Assembly: GCA_910583985.1 (NCBI GenBank)
Contig: CAJTYA010000007.1
Location: 62,001 to 126,000 of the forward strand
DNA length: 64,000 nt
Direction of reading: 5' to 3'
From: an uncultured Alistipes sp.
GTDB taxonomy: Bacteria; Bacteroidota; Bacteroidia; Bacteroidales; Rikenellaceae
Shown here: piece by piece, positions 53,442 to 61,983 of the stretch
How positions within the stretch are numbered: position 1 is the stretch's first letter
Layout of the letters: every line of letters begins with the position of its first letter
Made by a program: the position numbers and the translations under genes
Notes under the pieces: model-generated
What the model was told of the DNA's origin: nothing
Databases searched by the model: none
The model's input: only the letters and a program-made list of their open reading frames with translations

Positions 53442-54209
53442 ATGAGCCACCATTATCTTCAATTCGACAACGTACACTACACCTATCCCGACGGGCACGA
53501 AGCCCTCCGGGGTATCACGTTCCGCATCACGCACGGCGAGCGGGTCGCGCTCGTGGGGGTCAACGGCGCAGGAAAATCGACGCTGCTGCTCCACACCAAC
53601 GGGCTGCTGCTGCCTACCCAAGGCCGCATCTCGGTAGGAGGCATCGAGATCACGCGCAAAACGCTGCCCCGCATCCGTCAGACGGTGGGACTCGTGTTTC
53701 AGGAAGCCGACACGCAACTTTTCATGCCCACGGTCGAAGAAGACGTGGCTTTCGGGCCGGCGAACATGGGGCTCACGCACGAAGAGATCGCCCAGCGCGT
53801 CACGCGGGCCCTCGAAGCCGTAGGCGCCGAATCGCTCCGGCACGCCGCACCCCACCGTCTTTCGGGCGGTCAGAAAAAAAGCGTGTCCATCGCGACGGTC
53901 CTCTCGATGGAACCCTCGGTACTGGTCATGGACGAACCCACCTCGAACCTCGACGCACGCGCCCGGCGGCAGGTGATCGACCTGCTCGCCCGTTTCGACC
54001 ACACGATGCTCATCGCCACGCACGACATGGAAATGATCCCGGAACTCTGCCCGCGCACGATCGTGATGAAAGAGGGCCGGATCGTGGCCGACGGCGAGAC
54101 GACGCGCATCTTCGGCGACCGAAAGCTCGTCGAGGCATACGGTCTCGAACAACCCTCCCGGCTGCGGACACCTCCAAGCCCCTCCTCCGAAACCGTCCTT
54201 CCGTCCTGA
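53442..54209 (+). CDS. cbiO: ECF ATPase CbiO/NikO
   Basis: A 255-residue ABC ATPase that powers the nickel/cobalt importer. Walker A GVNGAGKSTLL at about 39-49, Q-loop FQEADTQLF near 86, signature LSGGQKKSVSIA near 137, Walker B VLVMDEPTSNLD near 160 and switch ATHDMEM near 190. A short basic, proline-rich tail follows. It is the last gene of the urease/nickel operon and is followed by a long hairpin. Confidence 0.93.
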   Translation: MSHHYLQFDNVHYTYPDGHEALRGITFRITHGERVALVGVNGAGKSTLLLHTNGLLLPTQGRISVGGIEITRKTLPRIRQTVGLVFQEADTQLFMPTVEEDVAFGPANMGLTHEEIAQRVTRALEAVGAESLRHAAPHRLSGGQKKSVSIATVLSMEPSVLVMDEPTSNLDARARRQVIDLLARFDHTMLIATHDMEMIPELCPRTIVMKEGRIVADGETTRIFGDRKLVEAYGLEQPSRLRTPPSPSSETVLPS

Positions 54210-54254
54210 CCGTTGTCGGTGTCGTTCCCGTCCGACTCCGACGAGCGCTCCGAC

Positions 54255-54300
54255 AACGACACGGGGGCGGCCGATGCGATTCGGCCGCCCCCGTGTCGTT
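54255..54300. terminator. long hairpin after the urease-nickel operon
   Basis: AACGACACGGGGGCGGCCGA pairs over 20 perfect base pairs with TCGGCCGCCCCCGTGTCGTT across a six-base loop. It lies between cbiO and the converging FUSC-MFS gene. T tails are short on both sides. Confidence 0.75.
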
Positions 54301-54310
54301 CCTATCGGTC

Positions 54311-56269
54311 CTATCGGTCGTGGCGCCATTCGGGCTTATGTTCCGGCCCTGCATCGGGCAGCACCCTGCGTCCTACAAAGGCCGTGACCGCCGCCCCGAC
54401 GAGCTGCACGGCGATCGTCACCGACAACACGGCCGTCATCCCGCCCCACTTGAGCAGCATCGGAATGAACAGCACGCCGATCACCGCCCCCAGTTTGCCG
54501 AAAGCCGCCGCCAGTCCGGCCCCCGCTCCGCGCTCGGACACCGGATAGATCTGGGGCGGAATGATGAACGTCATCAGATGGGGACCCGCATTGAGAAACA
54601 GTTCGAAGATCATGAATCCCCCCAGAGAAACCCACACCGGCCAGTGCAGTTCGTGCCCCGCGAGCAACAGTCCCATCCCGGCCGCACACAACAGGAATCC
54701 CCACGTCTGCGTGCGGACATGGTACCACCGATTGACCAAAAACAGCCCCAACACGAACCCGGCCAGCACGAAAAGATTGATGTAGGCGCTCAGCTGCACC
54801 GAAGAGGCGATATGCCCCAGCGGCCCCTCCGCCGCGGAGCCCAGTCCCAGCGACATGATGAGCACGGGCATGAACACCCCGATGCCGTAGACGCCCAGCC
54901 CCTCGCAGGCCCACGGCACACCGCTGAAAATCACTTTGCTCAGGTTATCGCGGCGAAACAGTCCGCTCCACGACACCTTGGGCGTCTCCTTCTGCGCCGA
55001 GCGGGCGTTCAACTCGCCCGTCACGACATCGGAACCCAGAAAATACCGCACGGCACGTTGCGCCTCGGCCGTGCGCCCGTGGGCGAGCAGCCAGCCGGGG
55101 CTCTGCGCGAAACGCACCCGGCACAACAGCATGATGACGGCCAGCGCCGAAATGAGCAGCAGCAAGCCGTTCCAATGCACCGCATCGCGCCACAGGTCGA
55201 GCAGGTAGACGCACACCAGCGCGACGAGCACATTGCCCACCGACGACGAGGCCTTGGCCACGCCCACCATGAGCAACCGCCAGCGGCGCGGCATGATTTC
55301 GGAAATGTAATCGGAATCGAGGCTGTACCCGCCGCCGATGCCCATCCCCATCAGGAACAGGGCGACGACCAGCGAGGGGAGGTTGTCCGAGAAAAAGGCG
55401 AACAGCGATGCGGCCAGAATAATGGCCGGACAGAGCCGGAAGAAAAGCAGGTACCCGTGCCGGTCGCTCAGCGCCCCGAACACGACCGACCCGACCATAA
55501 TGCCCACGAGACTCGTGGCGGCCACGGCGCCTTGGGCCAGCGACGAAAGTTCGGGATGGCGCACGAGCTGGATCATCGGCAGGACGATCCCCACCAGCGT
55601 AGCCAGCCCGGCCCCGGTGACCTGTCCGAGCGAAGCGACGATGAGCACTTTGAAATGCCCCCAGCGCAACGGCATGGTGTCCATCTCGACCGGCTTGCCG
55701 TCCTTGTTTTCGCCCATCCGGAGCAGGCGCTGCCGGAAGCGGTTCCACCGTTCGATGACCCACAGCAGCCCGATACCGACGCCCACGCCCGCCGCCGACT
55801 CGAAAAAGCGCAGCATGCAGTTCATGGCGGGATCGACATGCGAGTTCATCTGCGAGACGAGCAGGATGATGAGCAGCGTGATCGTCGCGATGCGGCCGTT
55901 GTTATAGATGTTGAGCCACATGCAGATCATCTCCAGCACGAAGACCGACACGAGCATCCCCACCACCGAAAACGGCAGCAGAGACAGATACAGATAGGCG
56001 ATCAACGCCCCCAGAAACGTTCCGAGGACCCGCATGAGCCCCGGCCGGAGCGACTCCTTGTAACCGGGCGACTGCAACACCACCACGACCGACGTACAGG
56101 CCAGCATGGCGCCCATCCAGCGCGAAGGCGCATGCAGCGTACCGGTGACGTACATACCCGTCAGATAAGCGAGCAGGATACCCATGCACGACACCAGCAA
56201 AACGAAAGGATGGATGCGCGACATGGTGTTGCTCACGAGCCGCCGGATCGATCCCGTTTCATTTTTCAT
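54311..56269 (-). CDS. FUSC-like and MFS transporter fusion
   Basis: A 652-residue membrane protein. The first 160-180 residues resemble the membrane half of FUSC/aromatic-acid exporters (FVLLVSCMGILLAYLTGMYV, then APSRWMGAMLACTSVVVVLQ, GLMRVLGTFLGALIAYLYLS). From about residue 205 it is a full 12-helix major facilitator: GTVVFGALSDRHG-type loop (SVVFGALSDRHGYLLFFRLC near 265), GGGYSLDSDYISEIMPRRWR near 325, and IIPPQIYPVSERGAGAGLAA near 585. The MFS half resembles sugar or aromatic-acid symporters. Such a fusion is unusual. The start at 56269 (MKNETGSIRRLV) is preferred; the upstream extension is arginine-rich. Substrate unknown. Confidence 0.8.
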   Translation of the reverse strand: MKNETGSIRRLVSNTMSRIHPFVLLVSCMGILLAYLTGMYVTGTLHAPSRWMGAMLACTSVVVVLQSPGYKESLRPGLMRVLGTFLGALIAYLYLSLLPFSVVGMLVSVFVLEMICMWLNIYNNGRIATITLLIILLVSQMNSHVDPAMNCMLRFFESAAGVGVGIGLLWVIERWNRFRQRLLRMGENKDGKPVEMDTMPLRWGHFKVLIVASLGQVTGAGLATLVGIVLPMIQLVRHPELSSLAQGAVAATSLVGIMVGSVVFGALSDRHGYLLFFRLCPAIILAASLFAFFSDNLPSLVVALFLMGMGIGGGYSLDSDYISEIMPRRWRLLMVGVAKASSSVGNVLVALVCVYLLDLWRDAVHWNGLLLLISALAVIMLLCRVRFAQSPGWLLAHGRTAEAQRAVRYFLGSDVVTGELNARSAQKETPKVSWSGLFRRDNLSKVIFSGVPWACEGLGVYGIGVFMPVLIMSLGLGSAAEGPLGHIASSVQLSAYINLFVLAGFVLGLFLVNRWYHVRTQTWGFLLCAAGMGLLLAGHELHWPVWVSLGGFMIFELFLNAGPHLMTFIIPPQIYPVSERGAGAGLAAAFGKLGAVIGVLFIPMLLKWGGMTAVLSVTIAVQLVGAAVTAFVGRRVLPDAGPEHKPEWRHDR

Positions 56270-56815
56270 AAGACGAACCTTTTTTCCGCCTCGGAACAAG
56301 AAACGCGCCGAAAACGGCCTCGACATTCCCCTCGTCGCCGCAGAAAAACAGAATCGGTTCCGCGGAACGACACTCCGAACCGATACGGGCGGTTCCGTCA
56401 CCGGACTCCGAGGATTTTCGATGTCCGTCCCCACCGTTTTTTCGATTCCGACGGATACGGACGCACTCCGCATTTCCCCGATGATGCGCCCGCGACCCGA
56501 CCCGGCGAAAACGAAACGGCCGCAGGCTCCCGCCGACAGGACGGTGCGACGTCCGGCAATCGACGGGTGCAGGCACCGGTTCGGCCCCGCGAAGGCGGAA
56601 CTATCCTTCGTTCGGGTGCTCGGAGGCCCCCCCGACCACCGCTTCGCGAAAAAATCGTCCCGTCCGCTTGCAGAACGGCACCCGACCGCTTCGCCGAGGC
56701 CCTGCGTTTTTCCGACCTGTACGACCACGCCGTTTCCGATACGCCGCTACCTTCGGACTCCGCAACCGATGCCCCGTCTTCTCCGGTCGCCATGCAGCCC
56801 CGTGACACGGGACGG
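56270..56815. other. GC-rich intergenic region
   Basis: About 550 bases upstream of the FUSC-MFS gene with no supported gene. Open frames are low-complexity. It merges into a repeat array. Confidence 0.4.
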
Positions 56816-57365
56816 CCCGACGACACCGCTGCCGACTTTCGAAGTGCCCCCGACACGAACCAACTCGACGCACCGACGACGCTCAGAGTGCCGACCGGAA
56901 CCCGATACAGCTTCCGTTGCCGTACGTCTCACACAGACAAATTCGTCCGACATCTCGCCGGCCGCACTTCTCGTGCGGATAAACCTGTCCCCAATGTCCT
57001 CCTGTCTGCGAGGATCGCTGCCGAGGTTCCCGTCTTTCTCCCGGTCGCAAAGCGCCCCCCCCCGTACGAGACAGCACGACAACACCGCTACCGACCGTCA
57101 GAGTGCCAACCGAAACCAGACGCCACTCCTGTCGGCTGTTTTTTCGCGCAGACAAACCCGTTCGACATCTCACCGGCTGCGAGGATCGCTGCCGAAGGAG
57201 TCATCGCCCCCCGGTCGCAACGCAAGGTCCGGCAAGAGGTAGCCCAACGACACCGCCACCCACTCTCAGAGTGCCAGCCATACTCGACGATACGCCCCAT
57301 CGGCCACGCTTCTCGCACAAATATCCCGTTCGACATTCCGTCGGCCACGCTTTCCGCACAGGATC
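56816..57365. repeat. degenerate direct-repeat array 1 (units about 165-215 bp)
   Basis: Several diverged copies of one unit. CAGAGTGCC recurs at 56884, 57099 and 57267; GACAAAnnCGTnCGACAT-like blocks at 56936, 57151 and about 57316; TGCGAGGATCGCTGCCGA is identical at 57007 and 57178. Spacing is 165-216 bases and not a constant multiple of three, so it is not simply a repeated protein domain. It has no CRISPR-like short repeats. Function unknown. Confidence 0.65.
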
Positions 57366-57619
57366 CGGTAAGCGACGGGCAGACCGTTCCACCGCCCCCC
57401 GCAGGCCGAAACCTGCGGCAAAGAACGAAAGTCTGCACCGGTACGGACAACCGGTCCCACCATTCAGGGACCGGCCCCCGCTCTCCGAAAAAATCGCCCG
57501 CAAAGCCTCGGTCTTCTTCGGCCACCAGCACCGATACGCCGGAAAACCTTCCCGTCTCGCGGACACATGCCGTCCGCGAAACGGGAAGGTCGATTCTCAT
57601 TTTCCCAGACCCGGTTCCG
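57366..57619. other. intergenic region
   Basis: GC-rich continuation of the repeat region. GAAACCTGCGGCA-type fragments and a partial GTCTCGCGGACA/TGTCCGCGAAAC dyad near 57550-57580 are visible. No gene is supported. Confidence 0.35.
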
Positions 57620-57847
57620 TCACCGAATCATCCATGTCCCGACGATCGAAATGCACCAAACGATCAACGAAGCATAGGTAAGCCCTTGACGGAGCTTCTG
57701 CCGGGAAGAGAACTCCCGTATGCACACTAGTATCGCCCCCACTCCGAGCAGAAAGAAAGGCCAATCGCGATCTTTGATATGAGATATCATAAGCATCGCA
57801 TTGGCGACCATCAATGCGGTCCAGAACCAGAGTCTGTAATTTTTCAT
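57620..57847 (-). CDS. small membrane protein
   Basis: A 75-residue protein with three hydrophobic stretches (YRLWFWTALMVANAMLMISH, WPFFLLGVGAILVCIREF, LTYASLIVWCISIVGTWMIR). No family recognised. It is more AT-rich than its surroundings and lies just downstream of another short frame and the O-antigen-ligase-like gene in the same direction. Function unknown; its hydrophobic pattern and lower GC support real coding. Confidence 0.55.
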   Translation of the reverse strand: MKNYRLWFWTALMVANAMLMISHIKDRDWPFFLLGVGAILVCIREFSSRQKLRQGLTYASLIVWCISIVGTWMIR

Positions 57848-57864
57848 GGGATAAGATTTTGAAA

Positions 57865-58059
57865 TTATAAATCGACAAAACTGCCCTCCTGCTGAGCCGT
57901 TTCGCTGAGATTATAGCCACCCCAAACCTCTTCTAAAACAACACCGTTCGGGTATTTCCGTATGGCCTCTTCGTATTTTCCCTCCTGCCATTTGAAAAGC
58001 AATTCCAGAGTCAGGCATTCCGGAGCCAGTGCAGGGAATCCCACGGCCATTTCGGTCAA
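57865..58059 (-). CDS. short acidic protein or gene remnant
   Basis: A 64-residue frame (MTEMAVGFPALAPECLTLEL ... YNLSETAQQEGSFVDL) with ordinary protein composition. It starts 13 bases after the O-antigen-ligase-like stop and ends 17 bases before the next small gene, as in an operon. No family is recognised. It may be the remains of a larger gene or a genuine small protein. Confidence 0.4.
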   Translation of the reverse strand: MTEMAVGFPALAPECLTLELLFKWQEGKYEEAIRKYPNGVVLEEVWGGYNLSETAQQEGSFVDL

Positions 58060-58072
58060 CGAACTCGCCCCG

Positions 58073-59827
58073 TCACTCGCCAGCGAGGCGCTTTTCCATC
58101 TTCATCTTGATCGCACCGACGGTTCCCGACGGGATTTTCGCCGGCTTGAGCACGATGGCCCGTGCCAGAGCATCCGCCTCGTCCCTGCGACCCGTCGCAT
58201 CGTACAGGTTCACGAGCTCGTACAACGGCATGAACCGTCCCGGACACATCGCCGACGCCAGCCGGTAATGCTCCTCCGCCCGACCGAAATCGCCCATCCG
58301 CCTGAAATTGTCGGCCTGCAACATCTCTACGTCGTAATCGTCGAGCATCGTCTCGCACTCCGCCGCAAGCGTCGCGCTCCGACCGAAATCGCCGGCACGG
58401 TTCGCCCGCGCGGCATAATTGTAGACGAAATAGGGGTCCTTCTTCAAAAAGGGGTACAAACGCTCGTATTCGGGAAAGACCGTCTCCGCACCGCCCGGCA
58501 CGCCCCGATAGGCGAGCTCGTGCCAGCGGGCGTCGAAATACATGCCGCATACGGTGAAGCCCGCCAACGCGAGAGACAGCGCGGCGACGACGAATTGCCG
58601 CCCCCCTCGCCCCCGACGCGCCGACTCCGACGCGCCGGCCCCGACGGAGAGCCCGACCGTGCCGACCGCCGCCGCGAACCACGTGAAGGGATAGGAGAAC
58701 GGATAGGAAAAACAGGAAAAAACGACGATGCCCGCCAGCACCGACCCGTAAACGAACGCTTCCCCGTCGGGCCTTCTCCGATATGCCCGCACCGCCGATC
58801 GGACAAAAAAGCCCAACCACAGCACGCCCGCCGCCCCGAACTCGGCCGCCAACCGCAGCAACTCGTTGAACGGATGTTTGACGTTGTCGGCTAACGGAGC
58901 GAAACGGCTGTCGGGTGTGCGCTCGAAAAAGCGGGCCTGATAGCGCATGTATTCGGCCTCGAAACTCCGGTAACCGTGACCGAACCACGGTCTGTCCCCG
59001 ATCATCTCCGCCGTGCATTTCCAGATGAGCAGCCGCCCGTCGGCCGAATCCCGCTTGGCGAAATACAATCCCGCCGCGAGCGCCGCAGCCAAACCCGCCG
59101 CCACGATCTTCCTCCACGGCGCGACGTCCCGCCACCGCCCTCCGTACCGCTTCGCGACATGGGCGACGGTCACCGCGACGAGCGTCACCGTCCCGGCACG
59201 GGAAGCCGACAGAACAATCGCCGCGGCCACGAGCACCCACACGCCCCAAGCCGCATACCGGAGGCCCCGACGGTCCGAAACGGTCAGGTAGAGCACAAAC
59301 GGCACGCTCAACGCCAGCATCGACGCATAGCCCGCCGGATTGTCGAAATTGCCCGTCACGGGGAACCGGTCGCCCGGCGGCAGCCATCCGGTCCACTGCC
59401 CGATGCCGTACAGGGCCAGCAGCGCAGCCGTCGCGGCCACCGGTCCCGCCAGCACGGCGAGCGGCTGCCGGCGAACGAGCGCACCGACCTCCAAACAGAG
59501 CAGCGCGAAGAGAACGCAAGAAACGGCGAACGAGAGCATGAAAGGCCCCGACGCCGCCCGGACCACCCCGTAAAGAAACCACGGCAACAGCCACAGGACC
59601 GGTCCCCGGAAACGGCACACCGGAACCGAAGACCGCAAAAAGAGCGTCGCCAGTCCGCCCGCCGCCACGGCCAGCGCGAACCCGTACCACTTCGAATTCG
59701 ATTCGGAATCGGTAAACACCCCCACGTCGCAGAAGCCCGTCACGACAAGCGCCGCGAACAGCCCCGCCGCCACGACGTACCGTCCGCACGCCGAGTCTCC
59801 GAATGTCTTTTCCCTTTGCCGTATCAT
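58073..59827 (-). CDS. O-antigen ligase-like membrane protein with TPR tail
   Basis: A 584-residue polytopic membrane protein of the Wzy_C/O-antigen ligase-like family. About ten to twelve hydrophobic helices fill residues 15-440. Family motifs are GNFDNPAGYASMLALSVPFV near 178, LSASRAGTVTLVAVTVAHVA near 230, and the large periplasmic-loop signature GHGYRSFEAEYMRYQARFFE near 300, with KHPFNELLRLAAEFGAAGVL near 330. The last 130 residues look like tetratricopeptide helices (GDFGRSATLAAECETMLDDY, MGDFGRAEEHYRLASAM). Such ligases attach glycans to lipid or protein. The start at 59827 (MIRQREKTFGD) is chosen to begin near the first helix. No glycosyltransferase gene is next to it. Confidence 0.85.
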   Translation of the reverse strand: MIRQREKTFGDSACGRYVVAAGLFAALVVTGFCDVGVFTDSESNSKWYGFALAVAAGGLATLFLRSSVPVCRFRGPVLWLLPWFLYGVVRAASGPFMLSFAVSCVLFALLCLEVGALVRRQPLAVLAGPVAATAALLALYGIGQWTGWLPPGDRFPVTGNFDNPAGYASMLALSVPFVLYLTVSDRRGLRYAAWGVWVLVAAAIVLSASRAGTVTLVAVTVAHVAKRYGGRWRDVAPWRKIVAAGLAAALAAGLYFAKRDSADGRLLIWKCTAEMIGDRPWFGHGYRSFEAEYMRYQARFFERTPDSRFAPLADNVKHPFNELLRLAAEFGAAGVLWLGFFVRSAVRAYRRRPDGEAFVYGSVLAGIVVFSCFSYPFSYPFTWFAAAVGTVGLSVGAGASESARRGRGGRQFVVAALSLALAGFTVCGMYFDARWHELAYRGVPGGAETVFPEYERLYPFLKKDPYFVYNYAARANRAGDFGRSATLAAECETMLDDYDVEMLQADNFRRMGDFGRAEEHYRLASAMCPGRFMPLYELVNLYDATGRRDEADALARAIVLKPAKIPSGTVGAIKMKMEKRLAGE

Positions 59828-60104
59828 TTTTTCCGAACGCAACCGGACGGACACCGTCCGTCTCCGAAAAACAAAAACGACCCGACAGAACTTCCTATCG
59901 ACAATCACTCACTTTCGCCCGTCGCCGCACCGGCCCCGGACTATCCTGCGCCGTTCAGCACAGGGGAAGCTCTGTCGGATCGAAACTTACCTTCGCAATA
60001 TATAACTCTCTCCCGTACCGGCTTCAAGCCGATACGAAAATATTACAGGTTGCTACCCCAAGCTCCCGTCGAGACGGAAACTCAGGAACGGTTCCCCATG
60101 CGTA
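59828..60104. other. intergenic region upstream of the O-antigen ligase-like gene
   Basis: About 280 bases leading from the ligase start to repeat array 2. It contains no exact TAnnTTTG on the minus strand. No gene is supported. Confidence 0.35.
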
Positions 60105-60990
60105 ACGGAAGAATGCGTGGAAGCCACCGCGCCCAAAACACACTCCCGGCCACGGAACGCATGGGAGCCACTGCGTCCCAAGCATCCCCACCGCCGCCTT
60201 TCGAGCGACGGACAGAACCACATCGCCCCGACCGAAAGCGACCGTCCCGCCTACACAATAAACCGACGGGGTGACACCCATTTTTCGGGTCAAAACACCA
60301 CCTCCGAAAAAGCGGAGGCTCCGGAAACAACTCGCCCCTCTTGCATGGCCAATGAACGCACGCGAGCCATAATACCCCAAACGTTCCCCGCCAGCCCCGA
60401 ACCTTCCAAAAGCAGGCAGAGCCACACCGACCCCACCGGCGGAAGCTCCGTCCCGCCTACGCAACGAACCGGCTGGACGACACCCTCCTTTCCGAGGAAC
60501 ACGCCGTCTCCGAAAGGCAGAGGCCCCCAAGGCCCCCGCCACGACCGAGGGAGACGTGCAAACCACCACGCTCAAAACGCCCCCCTCCAACCGCATCCCT
60601 TTCGGACGACGGACAAAACCGCACCGACCCACCCCAAACGACCATCCCCTACACGACGAACCGACGGGGCGATACCCGTTTTTCGAGACTATACGTCACC
60701 TCCGACAGAACGGAAGTTCCGAAATGAACCCTTTCTGCACGCAACCGAGGAACGCATGCGAACCATTGCGTCCAAAACATCCCTTACCGGCCGCAAGCCT
60801 TTCGGTATGTGGATAAAACCGCTCTGTCACACCGAAAGAGACCATCCCGCCGGCGCGACGACCCGGCCGACATCCGTCTTCGGGGCAAAACGTCACCTCC
60901 GACAGAACGGAAGCTCCGAAATGCACCCTTTCTGCACGCAGCCGAAGAACGTACACAAACCGCTGCGACCGGAGCAGTCCGCCATCGTCC
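60105..60990. repeat. degenerate direct-repeat array 2 (period about 199 bp)
   Basis: Four or more diverged copies of a unit near 199 bases. AACCGACGGGG occurs at 60261 and 60659 (398 apart, twice 199). The 20-base block CACCTCCGACAGAACGGAAG is identical at 60697 and 60894 (197 apart) and is followed in both by a CCGAAATGnACCCTTTCTGC segment. CACCTCC also occurs at 60299, and a diverged CACCCTCC at 60481. Periods are not multiples of three, and both strands give only low-complexity frames. Function unknown. Confidence 0.7.
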
Positions 60991-61129
60991 GCCCGTTGTT
61001 ACGGGGCAAGACGCTCCGCATCCGTCAGGACTGCATCCCGAACGACGGCAGCACAGCGAAATATATCCTCAAATCGAAACAAACCACCGCTTCCGACATT
61101 GCACATCGTATCGAAGCCCGACGGCACGA
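60991..61129. other. short spacer after repeat array 2
   Basis: About 140 bases that change from repeat-like GC-rich sequence to more AT-rich sequence before the first family-B gene on the minus strand. No terminator hairpin is evident. Confidence 0.3.
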
Positions 61130-61882
61130 CTATTTTTTCAATGCCTTGAGATACGACGCTTCGTCGAAATCGCCCGCTTCGACGGCCTCGACGACGGAGC
61201 GGCAGAAATCGGCGAACGCAGCGCTGTCGCCGCGAGGTTCATGGACCCACAGCGTCCGCACCTCATCGCCTTCCACCGCACGGAACGTCACCGCCGTCCC
61301 GTCCAGAATACCTTCCGGACGACCTGCCGCACGGAAACCGTCGATCTCCGCGAGCGTTTTCTCATGCAGCCGCTCGGCGAACCGCTCGCTGACGGGCACG
61401 GACTTCGTTTCCACTTCGAAGAGTTCCCGCTTCGCTTCCTGCTGTTTGTTTCCCATCTTGCCGTTGTGCTCACGGATAAGAGCGGCCAACTCGGCCGTCA
61501 TCGCCTCGTACAACGGCCCCGAAACGCCGATCGTGGGATACATCGCCCCGACCTGCTGTTCGACCTCTTTGAAATTCGGTATTCTCTTTACTTCGAGCAC
61601 ATACGACCCATCTGCCGCATTCCGCACGAGACGGAATCCCGCCGGGCTCCCGGCAGACGGAGCCTCGAAAAACTCGACCGCCGCATTGCGGTCTCCGAAA
61701 AACAGCATTTCCAATTTCGACTTGCCGTCGAAATTGTATGCCCCTTCGACATTCGTCCGAAGATCAGGCTCGACTCTTTTCAAATACCTGCCGCCTCCGG
61801 CATGTTCCCCGTTTTGCGCGAATGCACCCGAAAAAAAGAATAACGAGGGGAACAGAATCCATAACGAACCACGCTTTTTCAT
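61130..61882 (-). CDS. secreted protein, unknown tandem family B, member 1
   Basis: A 250-residue exported protein with a clear signal peptide (MKKRGSLWILFPSLFFFSGA, ending FAQ). Family-B blocks follow: LEMLFFGDRNAAVEFFEAPS near 58, GSYVLEVKRIPNFKEVEQQV near 91, SVPVSERFAERLHEKTLAEI near 161, VTFRAVEGDEVRTLWVHEP near 199 and VEAVEAGDFDEASY at the end. Two more genes downstream-to-upstream on this strand share all five. I do not recognise the family. Export suggests a periplasmic or surface role. Confidence 0.75.
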   Translation of the reverse strand: MKKRGSLWILFPSLFFFSGAFAQNGEHAGGGRYLKRVEPDLRTNVEGAYNFDGKSKLEMLFFGDRNAAVEFFEAPSAGSPAGFRLVRNAADGSYVLEVKRIPNFKEVEQQVGAMYPTIGVSGPLYEAMTAELAALIREHNGKMGNKQQEAKRELFEVETKSVPVSERFAERLHEKTLAEIDGFRAAGRPEGILDGTAVTFRAVEGDEVRTLWVHEPRGDSAAFADFCRSVVEAVEAGDFDEASYLKALKK

Positions 61883-61983
61883 ACTTTACGATTGTTGGGT
61901 GAAACTTTCTTTCATAAAAGGACCGTCGGGCTCCGATCCGCATGTAAGATACCGAAAATCTCTCGTATTTTCAAACAAAAAAA

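Noticed and set aside
54293..57730. A 1145-residue plus-strand frame
   Set aside because: It is antisense to the FUSC-MFS gene and runs through repeat array 1; low-complexity His/Arg/Gln composition, typical of GC-rich shadow frames.
56816..60990. CRISPR arrays
   Set aside because: Units are near 200 bases, diverged along their length, with no short constant repeat and no cas genes.
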